A stretch of 64,000 nucleotides of DNA from Rhizobium sp. NXC24 (GTDB lineage Bacteria > Pseudomonadota > Alphaproteobacteria > Rhizobiales > Rhizobiaceae), in assembly GCF_002944315.1 (NCBI RefSeq), contig NZ_CP024311.1, forward strand, positions 3,324,501 through 3,388,500, written 5' to 3'. Numbering within the stretch: the stretch's first letter is position 1; every line of letters starts with the position of its first letter. Made by a program: the position numbers and the translations under genes. Under the pieces are notes generated by a model. That model did not search any database. It was given only the letters and a program-made list of their open reading frames with translations, and was not told the origin of the DNA. Of the stretch, positions 8,575 through 17,302 are shown in pieces.

Positions 8575-8608
8575 TTTAGCTGCATCAGCATGACTTATGG
8601 AGGATGCA

Positions 8609-8824
8609 ATGGATCTCACCAAGCTTCGAAACAACTATGAGCGCAAAATCGAGGAGCATGAAGAGCAGCTTCGCTCGCTGGAGGATAAGGACATACGCCA
8701 TTTCCGTCAGGAAGGTGACGGGCCGCTGAAGGAAATAACCGACGAGATCAGGGCGGAATACCAGCGGCATATCGAAACTTACGCGACGCTGATCGCTGAG
8801 ATTAATGCGATTTTGGGCGCCTGA
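8609..8824 (+). CDS. Small coiled-coil hypothetical protein
   Basis: This 71-residue protein starts at the ATG at 8609, which has GGAGG five bases upstream; the upstream ATG at 8597 overlaps that ribosome site. It is highly charged and almost all helical (KIEEHEEQLRSLEDKD, then KEITDEIRAEYQRHIETY), so probably a short coiled coil. It has no known domain or signal peptide. It may be cotranscribed with the preceding small gene. Confidence 0.65.
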   Translation: MDLTKLRNNYERKIEEHEEQLRSLEDKDIRHFRQEGDGPLKEITDEIRAEYQRHIETYATLIAEINAILGA

Positions 8825-8861
8825 GGTCGATCGCAGCGCGAGAAGCAAAGACGCCTCTATG

Positions 8862-8895
8862 AAAAAAGCGCCCTCCCGGTGAGGGAAAGGCGCTT
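8862..8895 (-). terminator. Terminator of the secreted-protein gene at 8921-9229
   Basis: On the minus strand AAGCGCC pairs with GGCGCTT around a 16-base loop that can itself fold (CCCTC/GAGGG), followed by six Ts. Confidence 0.75.
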
Positions 8896-8920
8896 CCGCG
8901 TGCGAAAAAGTCTTGACCGT

Positions 8921-9229
8921 TTAGCGATCCAGGAAATGCTGGAATACCGCCGTGTTCGGATAGGCGTAGGCGCCGCGGTCTATAAAGCTGTGCCGATACA
9001 AGCAACTTCTCAATGCCAGGATGTACATGCTGCTGTTGGGATCGGGGGAGCCCCGATACCAGGAGTAGGCTTCGGGTTCACAATAGTGCAGAGCCCTGTC
9101 ATATCGCGCTAGAAGCACGGGATCGCTATCGGCGCGAATGCCCTGGTATGACTGGTAGTTCGAGGGTGCTTCGCCTGCAGAGACGCAAGCGAGGCTTAAC
9201 ATGGCCCCTAACGCTAACATCATTCTCAT
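8921..9229 (-). CDS. Hypothetical secreted protein
   Basis: This 102-residue protein has an N-terminal signal peptide (MRMMLALGAMLSLACVSAG). The ATG at 9229 was chosen because GAGAGG lies nine bases upstream and the hydrophobic leader follows directly; longer frames reach 9376 but look non-coding. The mature part is rich in Tyr and Ser with two Cys (HYCEPEAYSWY and RSCLYRHS), which could form a disulfide in the periplasm. I do not recognise the family. Confidence 0.6.
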   Translation of the reverse strand: MRMMLALGAMLSLACVSAGEAPSNYQSYQGIRADSDPVLLARYDRALHYCEPEAYSWYRGSPDPNSSMYILALRSCLYRHSFIDRGAYAYPNTAVFQHFLDR

Positions 9230-9446
9230 TTGCTTTGACCTCTCGCTCATGGCGCATCGAATTCTCGATCGCGAGGGTTGAGGATAATCGTCTTTTCGTT
9301 GATATCCAATCACATGCTGATGTTCGGCGCTTGAACGCGTCACCGTCGGGCAGGCAAGCAGAAGTTTCACCCGCAAATCGCTTGACTTCCGGTCGCGCTG
9401 TCACACTACTGTCACGCCAAAGCATTGATCGTACGGGAGGACGAGA

Positions 9447-9677
9447 ATGGCGATCGTGAAGAAGCAGTTCTATAAAAACCACAAGCCCAACGGCGACGAA
9501 TATCTGTTCCACCTCGCCCGGGACACCGACAGCGGCGAGGTCTTCGTCATCCGCCAGTCCGACTATCTCGTCGACGGTGGCAGCGAAAAGAAGATGACGC
9601 TCTATGAATTCCTGGCCGGCGGCGGCAACCGGCAGAATGCACTGCTGCAACTGATCGGCACGCTCGTGCCGGAGTGA
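9447..9677 (+). CDS. Small conserved hypothetical protein
   Basis: This is a 76-residue cytoplasmic protein (MAIVKKQFYKNHKPNGDEY) with GGGAGG six bases before the ATG, a strong ribosome site. It has no signal peptide or membrane segment. The pattern GDEYLFHLARDTDSGEVFVIRQSD suggests a small beta-rich fold followed by a helix. Proteins like it are common in rhizobia, but I know of no function. Confidence 0.65.
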   Translation: MAIVKKQFYKNHKPNGDEYLFHLARDTDSGEVFVIRQSDYLVDGGSEKKMTLYEFLAGGGNRQNALLQLIGTLVPE

Positions 9678-9768
9678 CCGGCGCCTTCCTACGTCGGCAC
9701 ATTAGTGCTTCGGGATTGACTGCCACATTTCGATCGGCAAACTGCGAGGGCTTCGAAAGGACCCATTC

Positions 9769-10239
9769 ATGCGATTCGCAGGCCTTGCTATTGGACTGAC
9801 AGTGATGACCGTTGCGGCTGACGCCGCCGCACAAAATTTTCCGGCGCCCGGCGCGGTGGTGGTCAGCGGCACCTGTTCCAAGCTCGTCGTGGGCAAGCTC
9901 GATGCCTCGAAAGGCTGCAAGGGTGAGATCGCCAGCGTCACGGGGCCGGATGGCTCGGTGACGTTCATCTTTTCATCCGGCGGCAAGATGCTTGGCTTCC
10001 AGGGCAACGGCCGCGGTATCAAGCCCGGCGCGACGAAGGGAACCGCGCAATTGCCGATCGAAGTCATCTCCACGGGCGCCGGCAACAAGATGACCGGCCA
10101 GGTCGGCGCCAAGGGCACCTGCACCTTCGCCAATCCGTATTCGGGCAAACCCGTCGCCATCGAATGTTCGGCGAAATCGACCGAGCTGAGCTTTGCCGCC
10201 AGCTTCCTGTCGAACGGCAAACCGCCGCACGGCAAATAA
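9769..10239 (+). CDS. Hypothetical periplasmic protein
   Basis: This 156-residue protein has a cleavable signal peptide (MRFAGLAIGLTVMTVAADAAAQ, likely cut after AAA). The mature part has two cysteine pairs spaced as in small secreted beta proteins (GTCSKL with KGCKGE, GTCTF with IECSA). AAAGGA lies just upstream of the ATG. No enzyme motif is visible and I do not recognise the family. The gene stands alone, and the gene after it is on the other strand. Confidence 0.65.
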   Translation: MRFAGLAIGLTVMTVAADAAAQNFPAPGAVVVSGTCSKLVVGKLDASKGCKGEIASVTGPDGSVTFIFSSGGKMLGFQGNGRGIKPGATKGTAQLPIEVISTGAGNKMTGQVGAKGTCTFANPYSGKPVAIECSAKSTELSFAASFLSNGKPPHGK

Positions 10240-10299
10240 GCAAAGCCGCGCCCCGGGCCATGAGACCCGGAGCCTCAAAAAATATCCGGCTTCCAGCTT

Positions 10300-10545
10300 T
10301 TATTTTGAGCGGCCTTTGTGTTTCCCGCCGTGATTGGCGTCGCCAGGTGCCTCCCGCGACAGGTCAGCGCCGCTGACATGGGCCGGCACATGAACATCTT
10401 CATGCGTTGCAGGTTGCAGCGTCAAATCGACATTGTGCGGCGGCAATACCTGCGCCTGACGAAGGACGTTCGAACGCGTCCGTTTCTGCCGGCTCGGCTC
10501 CGGCTTTGCTTCTTTCGGTCTATGATGAATAGGATGGGGGCTCAT
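10300..10545 (-). CDS. Small basic His/Pro-rich protein behind an EcfG-like promoter
   Basis: This 81-residue hydrophilic protein (MSPHPIHHRPKEAKPEPSRQ, ending NHGGKHKGRSK) has no hydrophobic segment. It is rich in His, Pro, Lys and Arg and is probably disordered. A perfect AAGGAGG lies seven bases before the ATG, which makes it a real gene despite its odd composition. A match to the general-stress promoter GGAAC-N17-CGTT lies about 96 bases upstream on the same strand. Small basic proteins of this kind are common in EcfG regulons. Function unknown. Confidence 0.65.
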   Translation of the reverse strand: MSPHPIHHRPKEAKPEPSRQKRTRSNVLRQAQVLPPHNVDLTLQPATHEDVHVPAHVSGADLSREAPGDANHGGKHKGRSK

Positions 10546-10640
10546 GAGAGGTCCTCCTTGTCCGCTGCTCTCTATCCGACAATCAATCCGCTTCTGGGAT
10601 CAGTCCTGCAACGGACATCGCCCTGCCCGCCTCAAGCCCA

Positions 10641-10666
10641 AACGCTCCTCTTTCCCGTTTGGTTCC
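10641..10666 (-). promoter_or_regulatory. EcfG (RpoE2)-type general-stress promoter
   Basis: On the minus strand GGAAC (10666-10662) is followed by 17 bases and CGTT (10644-10641), an exact match to the alphaproteobacterial EcfG consensus. It points at the small basic gene starting at 10545. Confidence 0.7.
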
Positions 10667-10971
10667 GGAAATTTCTATCCTGGGGAATGCGGCAGCGTCG
10701 ATCCGCCGCGCCTCTTGACGGGAACCGCAATTTCACTAACTAATGGTGGTATCTCCGCGCCTTCTGACATCGGCTGCGGATTGAACTTTGGTGCCGGGCC
10801 CCTCTGGCGAGAGTTTTAACGGCGCTCTCGCGATGTCGGTACCGCCTGCAGATGAGCCGGCGGATTTCTTTTCATGAATACACTGACCATGCCTCGCAGG
10901 CATGCCGTCTCTGGCATGCGACTATGCCTCGCGTCCGGATACATTTTTTCCGCTTTTGAGGAGGTACGCCC
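10667..10971. other. Leader region of the TerC-like gene, no gene seen
   Basis: Open frames crossing this stretch have unlikely composition. Around 10889-10930 there are self-complementary CATGCC/GGCATG motifs that could fold into one or two hairpins upstream of the DUF475 gene. I looked for the manganese riboswitch seen before some TerC genes and did not find its core. Confidence 0.35.
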
Positions 10972-12069
10972 ATGACGTCCTCTTCCTCCAAATCCATGCT
11001 CGGCTATTTCGGCTGGGCCTTCATCGTCACCATCGCAGGTCTCATCCTGGGCGGAGTGCTCGGCTGGAACATGACCGGCACCTTCGGCGGCCTGGCAACG
11101 GCCTTTTTCATCTGCCTGGTGCTGGCCGTGCTGGAGATATCGCTCTCGTTCGACAACGCCATCGTCAATGCCAACAAGCTGAAAGAGATGACGCCGGTCT
11201 GGCAGCACCGCTTTTTGACCTGGGGCATCGTCATCGCCGTTTTCGGCATGCGAATCGTCTTTCCGCTGGCGATCGTCGCCATCGCCGCCCATATCAATCC
11301 CTGGGAGGCGCTGAAGCTCGCGGCTGCCGAACCGGAGCAATATGCCGCGATCATGCATGACGCGCATCTGCCCATCGCCGCTTTCGGCGGCACCTTCCTG
11401 ATGATGGTCGGCCTCACCTATTTCTTCGATCGCGAGAAGGATGTGCACTGGATCGCCTTTGTCGAGAAGGCGATGGCGCATTTCGCCACCATCAAGGGCA
11501 TCGAAATCGCCTTCGTGCTGATCCTCGTCCTAGTCTTTTCCTCCCTGCTCGGTGGCGAGGATGCGACCACATTCCTCTATGCCTCCGTCTACGGTCTCCT
11601 GACCTTCCTTCTGGTCGAGGTCCTCAGTGGCTTTCTGGATGCCTCGCAAAAGACGATGAGCGCTGCCGCCAGGGGTGGCTTCGGAGCATTCCTCTATCTG
11701 GAAATCCTCGACGCCAGCTTCTCATTCGACGGTGTCATCGGCGCTTTCGCACTCACCCAAAACCTCTTCATCATCGCTATCGGCCTCGGTATCGGCGCCA
11801 TGTATGTTCGCTCGATGACGGTCATGCTTGTAGAAAAGGGTACGCTCGCCCACTATCGTTACCTCGAGCATGGCGCCTTCTACGCCATCCTGATTCTCTC
11901 GGTGATCATGTATGTGCAAACGCTTATGCATATTCCCGAGGTCGTCACTGGCCTTGGCGGCGCGGCTTTGATCGGCGTCTCGCTCTGGTCGTCGATCCGC
12001 TACAACAAGCGCAACGGCACCACGCATGATCCGGCCGATGAAGAGCCCCGCGACAGAGCCAAGGCCTGA
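10972..12069 (+). CDS. TerC/DUF475 family integral membrane protein
   Basis: This 365-residue multi-pass inner-membrane protein has about nine hydrophobic segments. Two related motifs with buried acidic residues, LEISLSFDNAIVNANK (about residues 54-69) and LEILDASFSFDGVIGAFA (about residues 240-260), mark the TerC/DUF475 fold. TerC-family proteins are linked to metal (manganese, tellurite) homeostasis, often during metalation of exported proteins. The substrate of DUF475 members is unproven. GAGGAGG precedes the ATG by seven bases. The gene ends in a hairpin at 12084-12114. Confidence 0.85.
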   Translation: MTSSSSKSMLGYFGWAFIVTIAGLILGGVLGWNMTGTFGGLATAFFICLVLAVLEISLSFDNAIVNANKLKEMTPVWQHRFLTWGIVIAVFGMRIVFPLAIVAIAAHINPWEALKLAAAEPEQYAAIMHDAHLPIAAFGGTFLMMVGLTYFFDREKDVHWIAFVEKAMAHFATIKGIEIAFVLILVLVFSSLLGGEDATTFLYASVYGLLTFLLVEVLSGFLDASQKTMSAAARGGFGAFLYLEILDASFSFDGVIGAFALTQNLFIIAIGLGIGAMYVRSMTVMLVEKGTLAHYRYLEHGAFYAILILSVIMYVQTLMHIPEVVTGLGGAALIGVSLWSSIRYNKRNGTTHDPADEEPRDRAKA

Positions 12070-12083
12070 CAAGATGATTCCCT

Positions 12084-12114
12084 GGCGTTGCCGCATAGAA
12101 ATCGCGGCAACGCC
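12084..12114 (+). terminator. Hairpin downstream of the TerC-like gene
   Basis: The perfect 11-base arms GGCGTTGCCGC (12084-12094) and GCGGCAACGCC (12104-12114) surround a nine-base loop. There is no strong T run, so it may act as a stabiliser rather than a terminator. Confidence 0.55.
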
Positions 12115-12360
12115 TACATCTTTCGGCGGAAAATCCCACAACACGTATCTGGTCTCTCAACCGAAGCATAACTTTGATTGTTAGAATTTCCTCACTAAGA
12201 TCGGGGAATGTTCGGAGTTGATGGTAAATTCGCGCTGGTGTTTTCCTGAAAAATATCGCAATGGCGAAAGCCAATTGTTCAAGGGACGCAGGTGGCGATC
12301 GCATATATTGCAGATGTCCGCGAAGCGTTCTTCAGTAAAGTGTGTAGGAGAGAGGCAGAT

Positions 12361-13788
12361 ATGGCAGCCAAAATCGTCCCAGTGATCATGGCCGGCGGCA
12401 AGGGAACACGGTTATGGCCGCTGTCGCGTGCCTCTGCGCCAAAGCAGTTCATCCAGTTCATCGGCGACAAGACGCTCTTTCAGAGCACGTTGACGCGCGT
12501 CTCCGATCCCGAACTTTACGAAGCCCCGATCGTCCTCACCAACGAAGAATTTCGCTTCCTCGTTGCCGAACAGGCGCGTGAACTCGGGCTGAAGCTGGCT
12601 GCCGTCCTGCTGGAGCCGGTTGCCCGCAACACGGCTGCCGCCGTTGCCGCCGCCGCCACGCTCGTCAGCGAACTTTTCGGCCAGGACGCCACGATGCACG
12701 TCCTCGGCTCCGATTACGAGATCGACGCCAACGGCACCTATTTCGATTGCGTTCGAACTGCCCGCGATACGGCGCTGGAAGGCAAGCTCGTGACCTTCGG
12801 CATTACACCGACCGAGCCGGCGACCGGCTACGGCTATATCGAGAGCGGCAAGGAGCTTTCGACCGGTGCGCATGCCGTCAAGCGTTTCGTCGAAAAGCCT
12901 GCCCTGGAAAAGGCGGAGGCGATGGTCGCCAGCGGCGGGTTCTACTGGAATTCCGGCATGTTCATGTTCTCCGCCGGCCAGCTTCTCGCCGAGATGCACG
13001 AATACGCACCGGAAGTCGAAAAGGCCGCCGCCAAGGCTATTGCCAAGTCGACGCGCGACCTCGATTTCACCCGCCTCGACGCAGAAGCCTTCGTCAAAAG
13101 CCCCGATATTTCCATTGACTATGCACTGATGGAAAAGACGGAGAATGCCGCCGTCGTTCCCTCGCCCTTCACCTGGTCGGATCTCGGAAGCTGGGATTCG
13201 GTCTGGAAGACCGGCAAGCGCGACGATAACGGCAACGTGGCTGCCGGCGACACGACGCTGATCAACACCAAGAATTCGCTCGTCATGACGCATGGTGTCC
13301 ATCTCGCCGTGCAGGGGATGGAAGACGTCGCCGTCATCGCCAGCGAAGACGCCGTCTATGTCGGCCATCTCAAGGACAGCCAGGAAGTCGGCAAGCTGGT
13401 GAAGCTGCTCGCCAGCCAGAAGACGACGGCCAAGCTCACCGAGACCCATCCGACGTCCTATCGCCCCTGGGGCGGTTATACCTCGGTGCTGAACGGCGAA
13501 CGTTTCCAGGTGAAGCGCATCTTCGTTCTGCCCGGCAAGAAGCTGTCGCTGCAGAAACATCATCACCGTTCGGAACACTGGATCGTCGTCAAGGGCACGG
13601 CGGAGGTGACGGTCGGCGAGCACGTGCAGATGCTGCGCGAAAACGAGTCGGTCTATATCCCGCTCGGCGAAGTGCACCGCCTTTCCAACCCCGGCAAGAT
13701 CCTGCTGGAATTGATCGAAGTTCAGACGGGCTCCTATCTCGGCGAAGACGACATCATCCGCCTGGTCGATGAATTCGGCAGAAGCTGA
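12361..13788 (+). CDS. Bifunctional mannose-1-phosphate guanylyltransferase / mannose-6-phosphate isomerase
   Basis: This is a type II phosphomannose isomerase/GMP of 475 residues. The N-terminal nucleotidyltransferase (about 1-280) has the signature MAGGKGTRLWPLSR followed by PKQF and the metal/sugar site around FVEKP. The C-terminal cupin isomerase (about 350-470) has the metal-binding QKHHHRSEHW. It interconverts fructose-6-P and mannose-6-P and makes GDP-mannose for exopolysaccharide or lipopolysaccharide. The ATG at 12361 follows GGAGAGAGG; the longer frame to 12292 is unlikely. The gene is monocistronic, with a strong terminator at 13811. Candidate names are manC, xanB or noeJ. Confidence 0.9.
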   Translation: MAAKIVPVIMAGGKGTRLWPLSRASAPKQFIQFIGDKTLFQSTLTRVSDPELYEAPIVLTNEEFRFLVAEQARELGLKLAAVLLEPVARNTAAAVAAAATLVSELFGQDATMHVLGSDYEIDANGTYFDCVRTARDTALEGKLVTFGITPTEPATGYGYIESGKELSTGAHAVKRFVEKPALEKAEAMVASGGFYWNSGMFMFSAGQLLAEMHEYAPEVEKAAAKAIAKSTRDLDFTRLDAEAFVKSPDISIDYALMEKTENAAVVPSPFTWSDLGSWDSVWKTGKRDDNGNVAAGDTTLINTKNSLVMTHGVHLAVQGMEDVAVIASEDAVYVGHLKDSQEVGKLVKLLASQKTTAKLTETHPTSYRPWGGYTSVLNGERFQVKRIFVLPGKKLSLQKHHHRSEHWIVVKGTAEVTVGEHVQMLRENESVYIPLGEVHRLSNPGKILLELIEVQTGSYLGEDDIIRLVDEFGRS

Positions 13789-13810
13789 GGTTTTCGACGG
13801 CATCGATTTC

Positions 13811-13845
13811 AAAGCGGTGGGCGAAAGCCCGCCGCTTTTATTTTT
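13811..13845 (+). terminator. Rho-independent terminator after the GDP-mannose gene
   Basis: AAAGCGG-TGGGC and GCCCG-CCGCTTT form a stem around GAAA and are followed by TATTTTT. This separates the gene from the transglutaminase cluster. Confidence 0.85.
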
Positions 13846-13921
13846 GACACCCTATGGAACGGCCCTGATTGACTGCCGAGACGCCTTGCATTCTTCCGCT
13901 GCATTGCACACACTGCCGGTG

Positions 13922-13946
13922 GGAACAGCAAATGCCGCACAACGTT
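13922..13946 (+). promoter_or_regulatory. EcfG (RpoE2)-type general-stress promoter
   Basis: GGAAC at 13922-13926, 16 bases, then CGTT at 13943-13946 is an exact match to the EcfG consensus. It lies 22 bases before the first ATG of the transglutaminase/ATP-grasp cluster and just after the terminator of the previous gene. Confidence 0.75.
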
Positions 13947-13968
13947 GCGAGCTAGGCAAAGAGAAAAT

Positions 13969-16900
13969 ATGGCGATCAAAGCAAGCATTTATCATCTCAC
14001 CCATTATAAATACGACAACCCGGTCCGCCTCGGCCCTCAAATCATTCGCCTGAAACCCGCTCCGCATTCCAAGACACGCGTCCTCAGTCATTCGCTGAAG
14101 GTGACGCCATCAAATCATTTCGTGAATTTGCAGCAGGACCCCTACGGCAATTATCTCGCCCGCTTCGTCTTTCCCGATCCGGTGACCGAGTTGAAGATCG
14201 AGGTCGATCTCGTTGCCGATATGACGGTCTACAATCCCTTCGACTTCTTCGTCGAAGAGGAAGCGACTAAGTGGCCTTTCGACTATCCCGAGACTATCAG
14301 CGAAGATCTGTCGATCTACATGAAGCCGGAGGAGCCGGGGCCGCGCCTTGCCGCTTTCCTTTCAACCCTCGACCGCTCCGAACAGCGCACCGTCGACATG
14401 ATCGTCGGCCTCAATGCGCGGCTGCAGCATGAAATCGGCTACGTCATCCGCCTGGAAACCGGCGTACAAACGCCGGAAGAGACGCTGGAAAAGGCAAAGG
14501 GCTCCTGTCGCGATACGAGCTGGCTGCTCGTCCAGATTCTCCGCCATCTCGGCCTCGCCGCACGCTTCGTTTCCGGCTATCTCATTCAGCTCACGCCGGA
14601 TCTGAAGGCGCTCGATGGGCCCTCGGGTACGGAACACGACTTTACCGACCTGCATGCCTGGGCGGAGGTCTATCTTCCCGGCGCCGGCTGGGTGGGTCTC
14701 GACCCGACCTCAGGCCTGCTGACCGGCGAGAGCCATATTCCGCTCGCCGCCACACCGCATTACCGCAACGCGGCACCGATCTCCGGCGGTTATTTCGGTG
14801 AGGCCAAGACCGAATTCGATTTCGACATGACGGTTGCCCGCGTTGCCGAGCATCCGCGCATCACCAAGCCCTTCTCCGATGAAAGCTGGGAAGCTCTGAA
14901 CGCGCTCGGCGAAAAGGTCGACACCATCCTCAGGCAAGACGACGTGCGCCTGACCATGGGCGGCGAGCCGACCTTCGTCTCGATCGACGACTTCCAGTCC
15001 GATGAATGGAACACAGCCGCGGTCGGCCCGACCAAGCGCGAAAAGGCCGATAATCTGATCCGACGCCTGCGCGAACACTTCGCACCGAATGGCTTTCTGC
15101 ATTACGGCCAGGGCAAATGGTATCCTGGCGAAAGCCTGCCGCGCTGGACCTTCTCGCTCTACTGGCGGCGCGACGGCCTGCCGATCTGGTCGAACCCCGA
15201 CCTGATCGCCAACGAGGGCCGCAACTACAGCGTTACCGAGGACGATGCCGGTCGCCTCCTGACGGCGATCGCCGGCGAGCTCGATATCGAGCCCGACTAC
15301 GTGGCGCCGGCTTTCGAAGACCCGGCCGAATGGCTGGTCAAGGAAGCGAACCTGCCCGACAATGTCGACCCGTCCAACTCGAAGCTGAAGGATCCGGAGG
15401 AACGCTCACGCATGGCCCGCGTCTTCGAGCGCGGGCTGACGCGACCGACGGGCTATATTCTGCCGGTACAGGCCTGGAATGCGCGCGCCAGCGGTCGTCG
15501 CTGGGTCAGTGAGAAATGGCGCACCCGCCGCGGCCGCATCTTCCTCATGCCCGGCGACAGCCCGGTCGGCTATCGCCTGCCGCTGAATTCGCTCGACTGG
15601 ATACCGGCATCGCAATATCCCTACATCAACCCGATGGACCCGACGATCCCGCGCGAGGCACTGCCGGATTACGGTCAGGACAAGGGCCGGCCGCTGCAAG
15701 CCGCCCATTTCCAGCCCTTTGCCGGCCAGCAGCCGACCATGCCGCAATCGATCGACGAGATCGGCGGCTATGTCCGCACCGCGATCTCGGTCGAGCCGCG
15801 CGACGGGCGCCTCTGCATCTTCATGCCGCCGACGGTCAGCGTGGAGGATTACCTCGACCTCGTCGCCTCCGCCGAACGCGCGGCCGCGGCCCTGAACCTG
15901 CCTGTTCACATCGAAGGCTATCCGCCACCCCAGGACGAGCGCATCAACGTGATCCGCGTCGCTCCCGATCCCGGCGTGATCGAAGTCAACATTCATCCGG
16001 CTTCGAGCTGGCAGGAATGTGTCGATATCACCACCGCGGTCTATGAAGAGGCCCGGCAAACGCGCCTCGGCACCGACAAATTCATGATCGACGGCCGCCA
16101 CACCGGCACCGGCGGCGGCAACCACGTCGTCGTCGGCGGCGCCAATCCGAACGACAGCCCGTTCCTGCGCCGGCCGGACCTTTTGAAGAGCCTGGTGCTG
16201 CATTGGCAGCGCCACCCCTCGCTCTCCTATCTCTTCTCCGGCCTGTTCATCGGCCCAACCAGCCAGGCGCCGCGCATCGACGAGGCACGTCACGACAGCC
16301 TCTACGAACTGGAGATCGCGCTGGCGCAGGTGCCGGCACCCGGTCGCGGCATCCCGCCGCTGCCCTGGCTCGTCGACCGCCTGTTCCGCAACCTTCTGAC
16401 CGACGTCAGCGGCAACACGCACCGCTCGGAAATCTGCATCGACAAGCTGTTTTCCCCGGATGGACCGACCGGCCGCCTTGGCCTGGTGGAACTCCGTGGC
16501 TTCGAAATGCCGCCGAACGCCCGCATGAGCCTTGCCCAGCAATTGCTGGTCCGCGCCCTCATCGCCCGTTTCTGGCGCAATCCGATCGACGGCAAGTTCG
16601 TCCGCTGGGGCACCGCGCTGCACGACCGCTTCATGCTGCCGCATCATATCTGGCAGGATTTCCTCGATGTGCTGACGGATCTTCGGGAAAACGGCTTCGA
16701 CCTTCGTCCCGAATGGTTCCAGGCGCAGCTCGAATTCCGTTTCCCCTTCTGCGGCGAAGTCGAATACGAAGGCAGCAAGCTGGAACTGCGCCAGGCCTTG
16801 GAGCCCTGGCATGTCATGGGTGAGGAAGGCGCGATCGGCGGCACCGTCCGTTATGTCGATTCGTCGGTGGAGCGGCTGCAGGTGCGGTTCGAAACCAACA

Positions 16901-17289
16901 ATCCCTCGCGTTATGTCGTCGCCTGCAACGGCCGCGCCGTGCCGCTGACGCCCACGGGCGCCTCGGGCGTTTCCATCGCCGGCGTCCGTTATAAGGCCTG
17001 GCATCCGGCCTCGGGCCTGCACCCGGTTCTGCCGATCGATACACCTCTGACCTTCGACATTTATGATACATGGTCGAAGCGTTCGATCGGCGGCTGTATC
17101 TATCATGTTGCCCATCCCGGCGGCCGGAACTATGACACCTTCCCTGTCAATGGCAATGAGGCCGAAGCGCGGCGTTTGGCGCGATTCGAACCTTGGGGAC
17201 ATACGGCGGGCGGTTATAATCTGCGCACAGAATCAGTGTCGGGAGAATTTCCGCTGACGCTCGATCTGAGGCGGCCGATAGGAGTTTGA
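13969..17289 (+). CDS. Transglutaminase-like peptidase fused to DUF2126
   Basis: This large cytoplasmic protein has 1106 residues. Its N-terminus is a bacterial transglutaminase N-domain (about 1-90), then a papain-like transglutaminase core with a complete triad: Cys180 in GSCRDTSW, His229 in LHAWAEVY and Asp245 in GLDPTSG. Residues of about 300-1106 are DUF2126, with the glycine-rich stretch [17 protein letters not shown]. The family co-occurs with alpha-E/ATP-grasp proteins and was proposed on comparative grounds to process or build small peptide tags. The ATG at 13969 gives the canonical start [20 protein letters not shown]. It is the first gene of three, directly behind the EcfG-like promoter. 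Confidence 0.88.
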   Translation: MAIKASIYHLTHYKYDNPVRLGPQIIRLKPAPHSKTRVLSHSLKVTPSNHFVNLQQDPYGNYLARFVFPDPVTELKIEVDLVADMTVYNPFDFFVEEEATKWPFDYPETISEDLSIYMKPEEPGPRLAAFLSTLDRSEQRTVDMIVGLNARLQHEIGYVIRLETGVQTPEETLEKAKGSCRDTSWLLVQILRHLGLAARFVSGYLIQLTPDLKALDGPSGTEHDFTDLHAWAEVYLPGAGWVGLDPTSGLLTGESHIPLAATPHYRNAAPISGGYFGEAKTEFDFDMTVARVAEHPRITKPFSDESWEALNALGEKVDTILRQDDVRLTMGGEPTFVSIDDFQSDEWNTAAVGPTKREKADNLIRRLREHFAPNGFLHYGQGKWYPGESLPRWTFSLYWRRDGLPIWSNPDLIANEGRNYSVTEDDAGRLLTAIAGELDIEPDYVAPAFEDPAEWLVKEANLPDNVDPSNSKLKDPEERSRMARVFERGLTRPTGYILPVQAWNARASGRRWVSEKWRTRRGRIFLMPGDSPVGYRLPLNSLDWIPASQYPYINPMDPTIPREALPDYGQDKGRPLQAAHFQPFAGQQPTMPQSIDEIGGYVRTAISVEPRDGRLCIFMPPTVSVEDYLDLVASAERAAAALNLPVHIEGYPPPQDERINVIRVAPDPGVIEVNIHPASSWQECVDITTAVYEEARQTRLGTDKFMIDGRHTGTGGGNHVVVGGANPNDSPFLRRPDLLKSLVLHWQRHPSLSYLFSGLFIGPTSQAPRIDEARHDSLYELEIALAQVPAPGRGIPPLPWLVDRLFRNLLTDVSGNTHRSEICIDKLFSPDGPTGRLGLVELRGFEMPPNARMSLAQQLLVRALIARFWRNPIDGKFVRWGTALHDRFMLPHHIWQDFLDVLTDLRENGFDLRPEWFQAQLEFRFPFCGEVEYEGSKLELRQALEPWHVMGEEGAIGGTVRYVDSSVERLQVRFETNNPSRYVVACNGRAVPLTPTGASGVSIAGVRYKAWHPASGLHPVLPIDTPLTFDIYDTWSKRSIGGCIYHVAHPGGRNYDTFPVNGNEAEARRLARFEPWGHTAGGYNLRTESVSGEFPLTLDLRRPIGV

Positions 17290-17302
17290 AACGGGCATAC
17301 GC

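Noticed and set aside
10741..10767. A second GGAAC motif before the TerC gene
   Set aside because: The spacing leads to ATGG rather than CGTT, so it does not match the EcfG consensus.
10544..10819. Open frame of 91 codons opposite the EcfG-like promoter
   Set aside because: Composition is unlike a real protein and it runs through the promoter region of the minus-strand gene.
10815..10971. Manganese (yybP-ykoY) riboswitch before the TerC-like gene
   Set aside because: The conserved core was not found; only generic hairpins are present.
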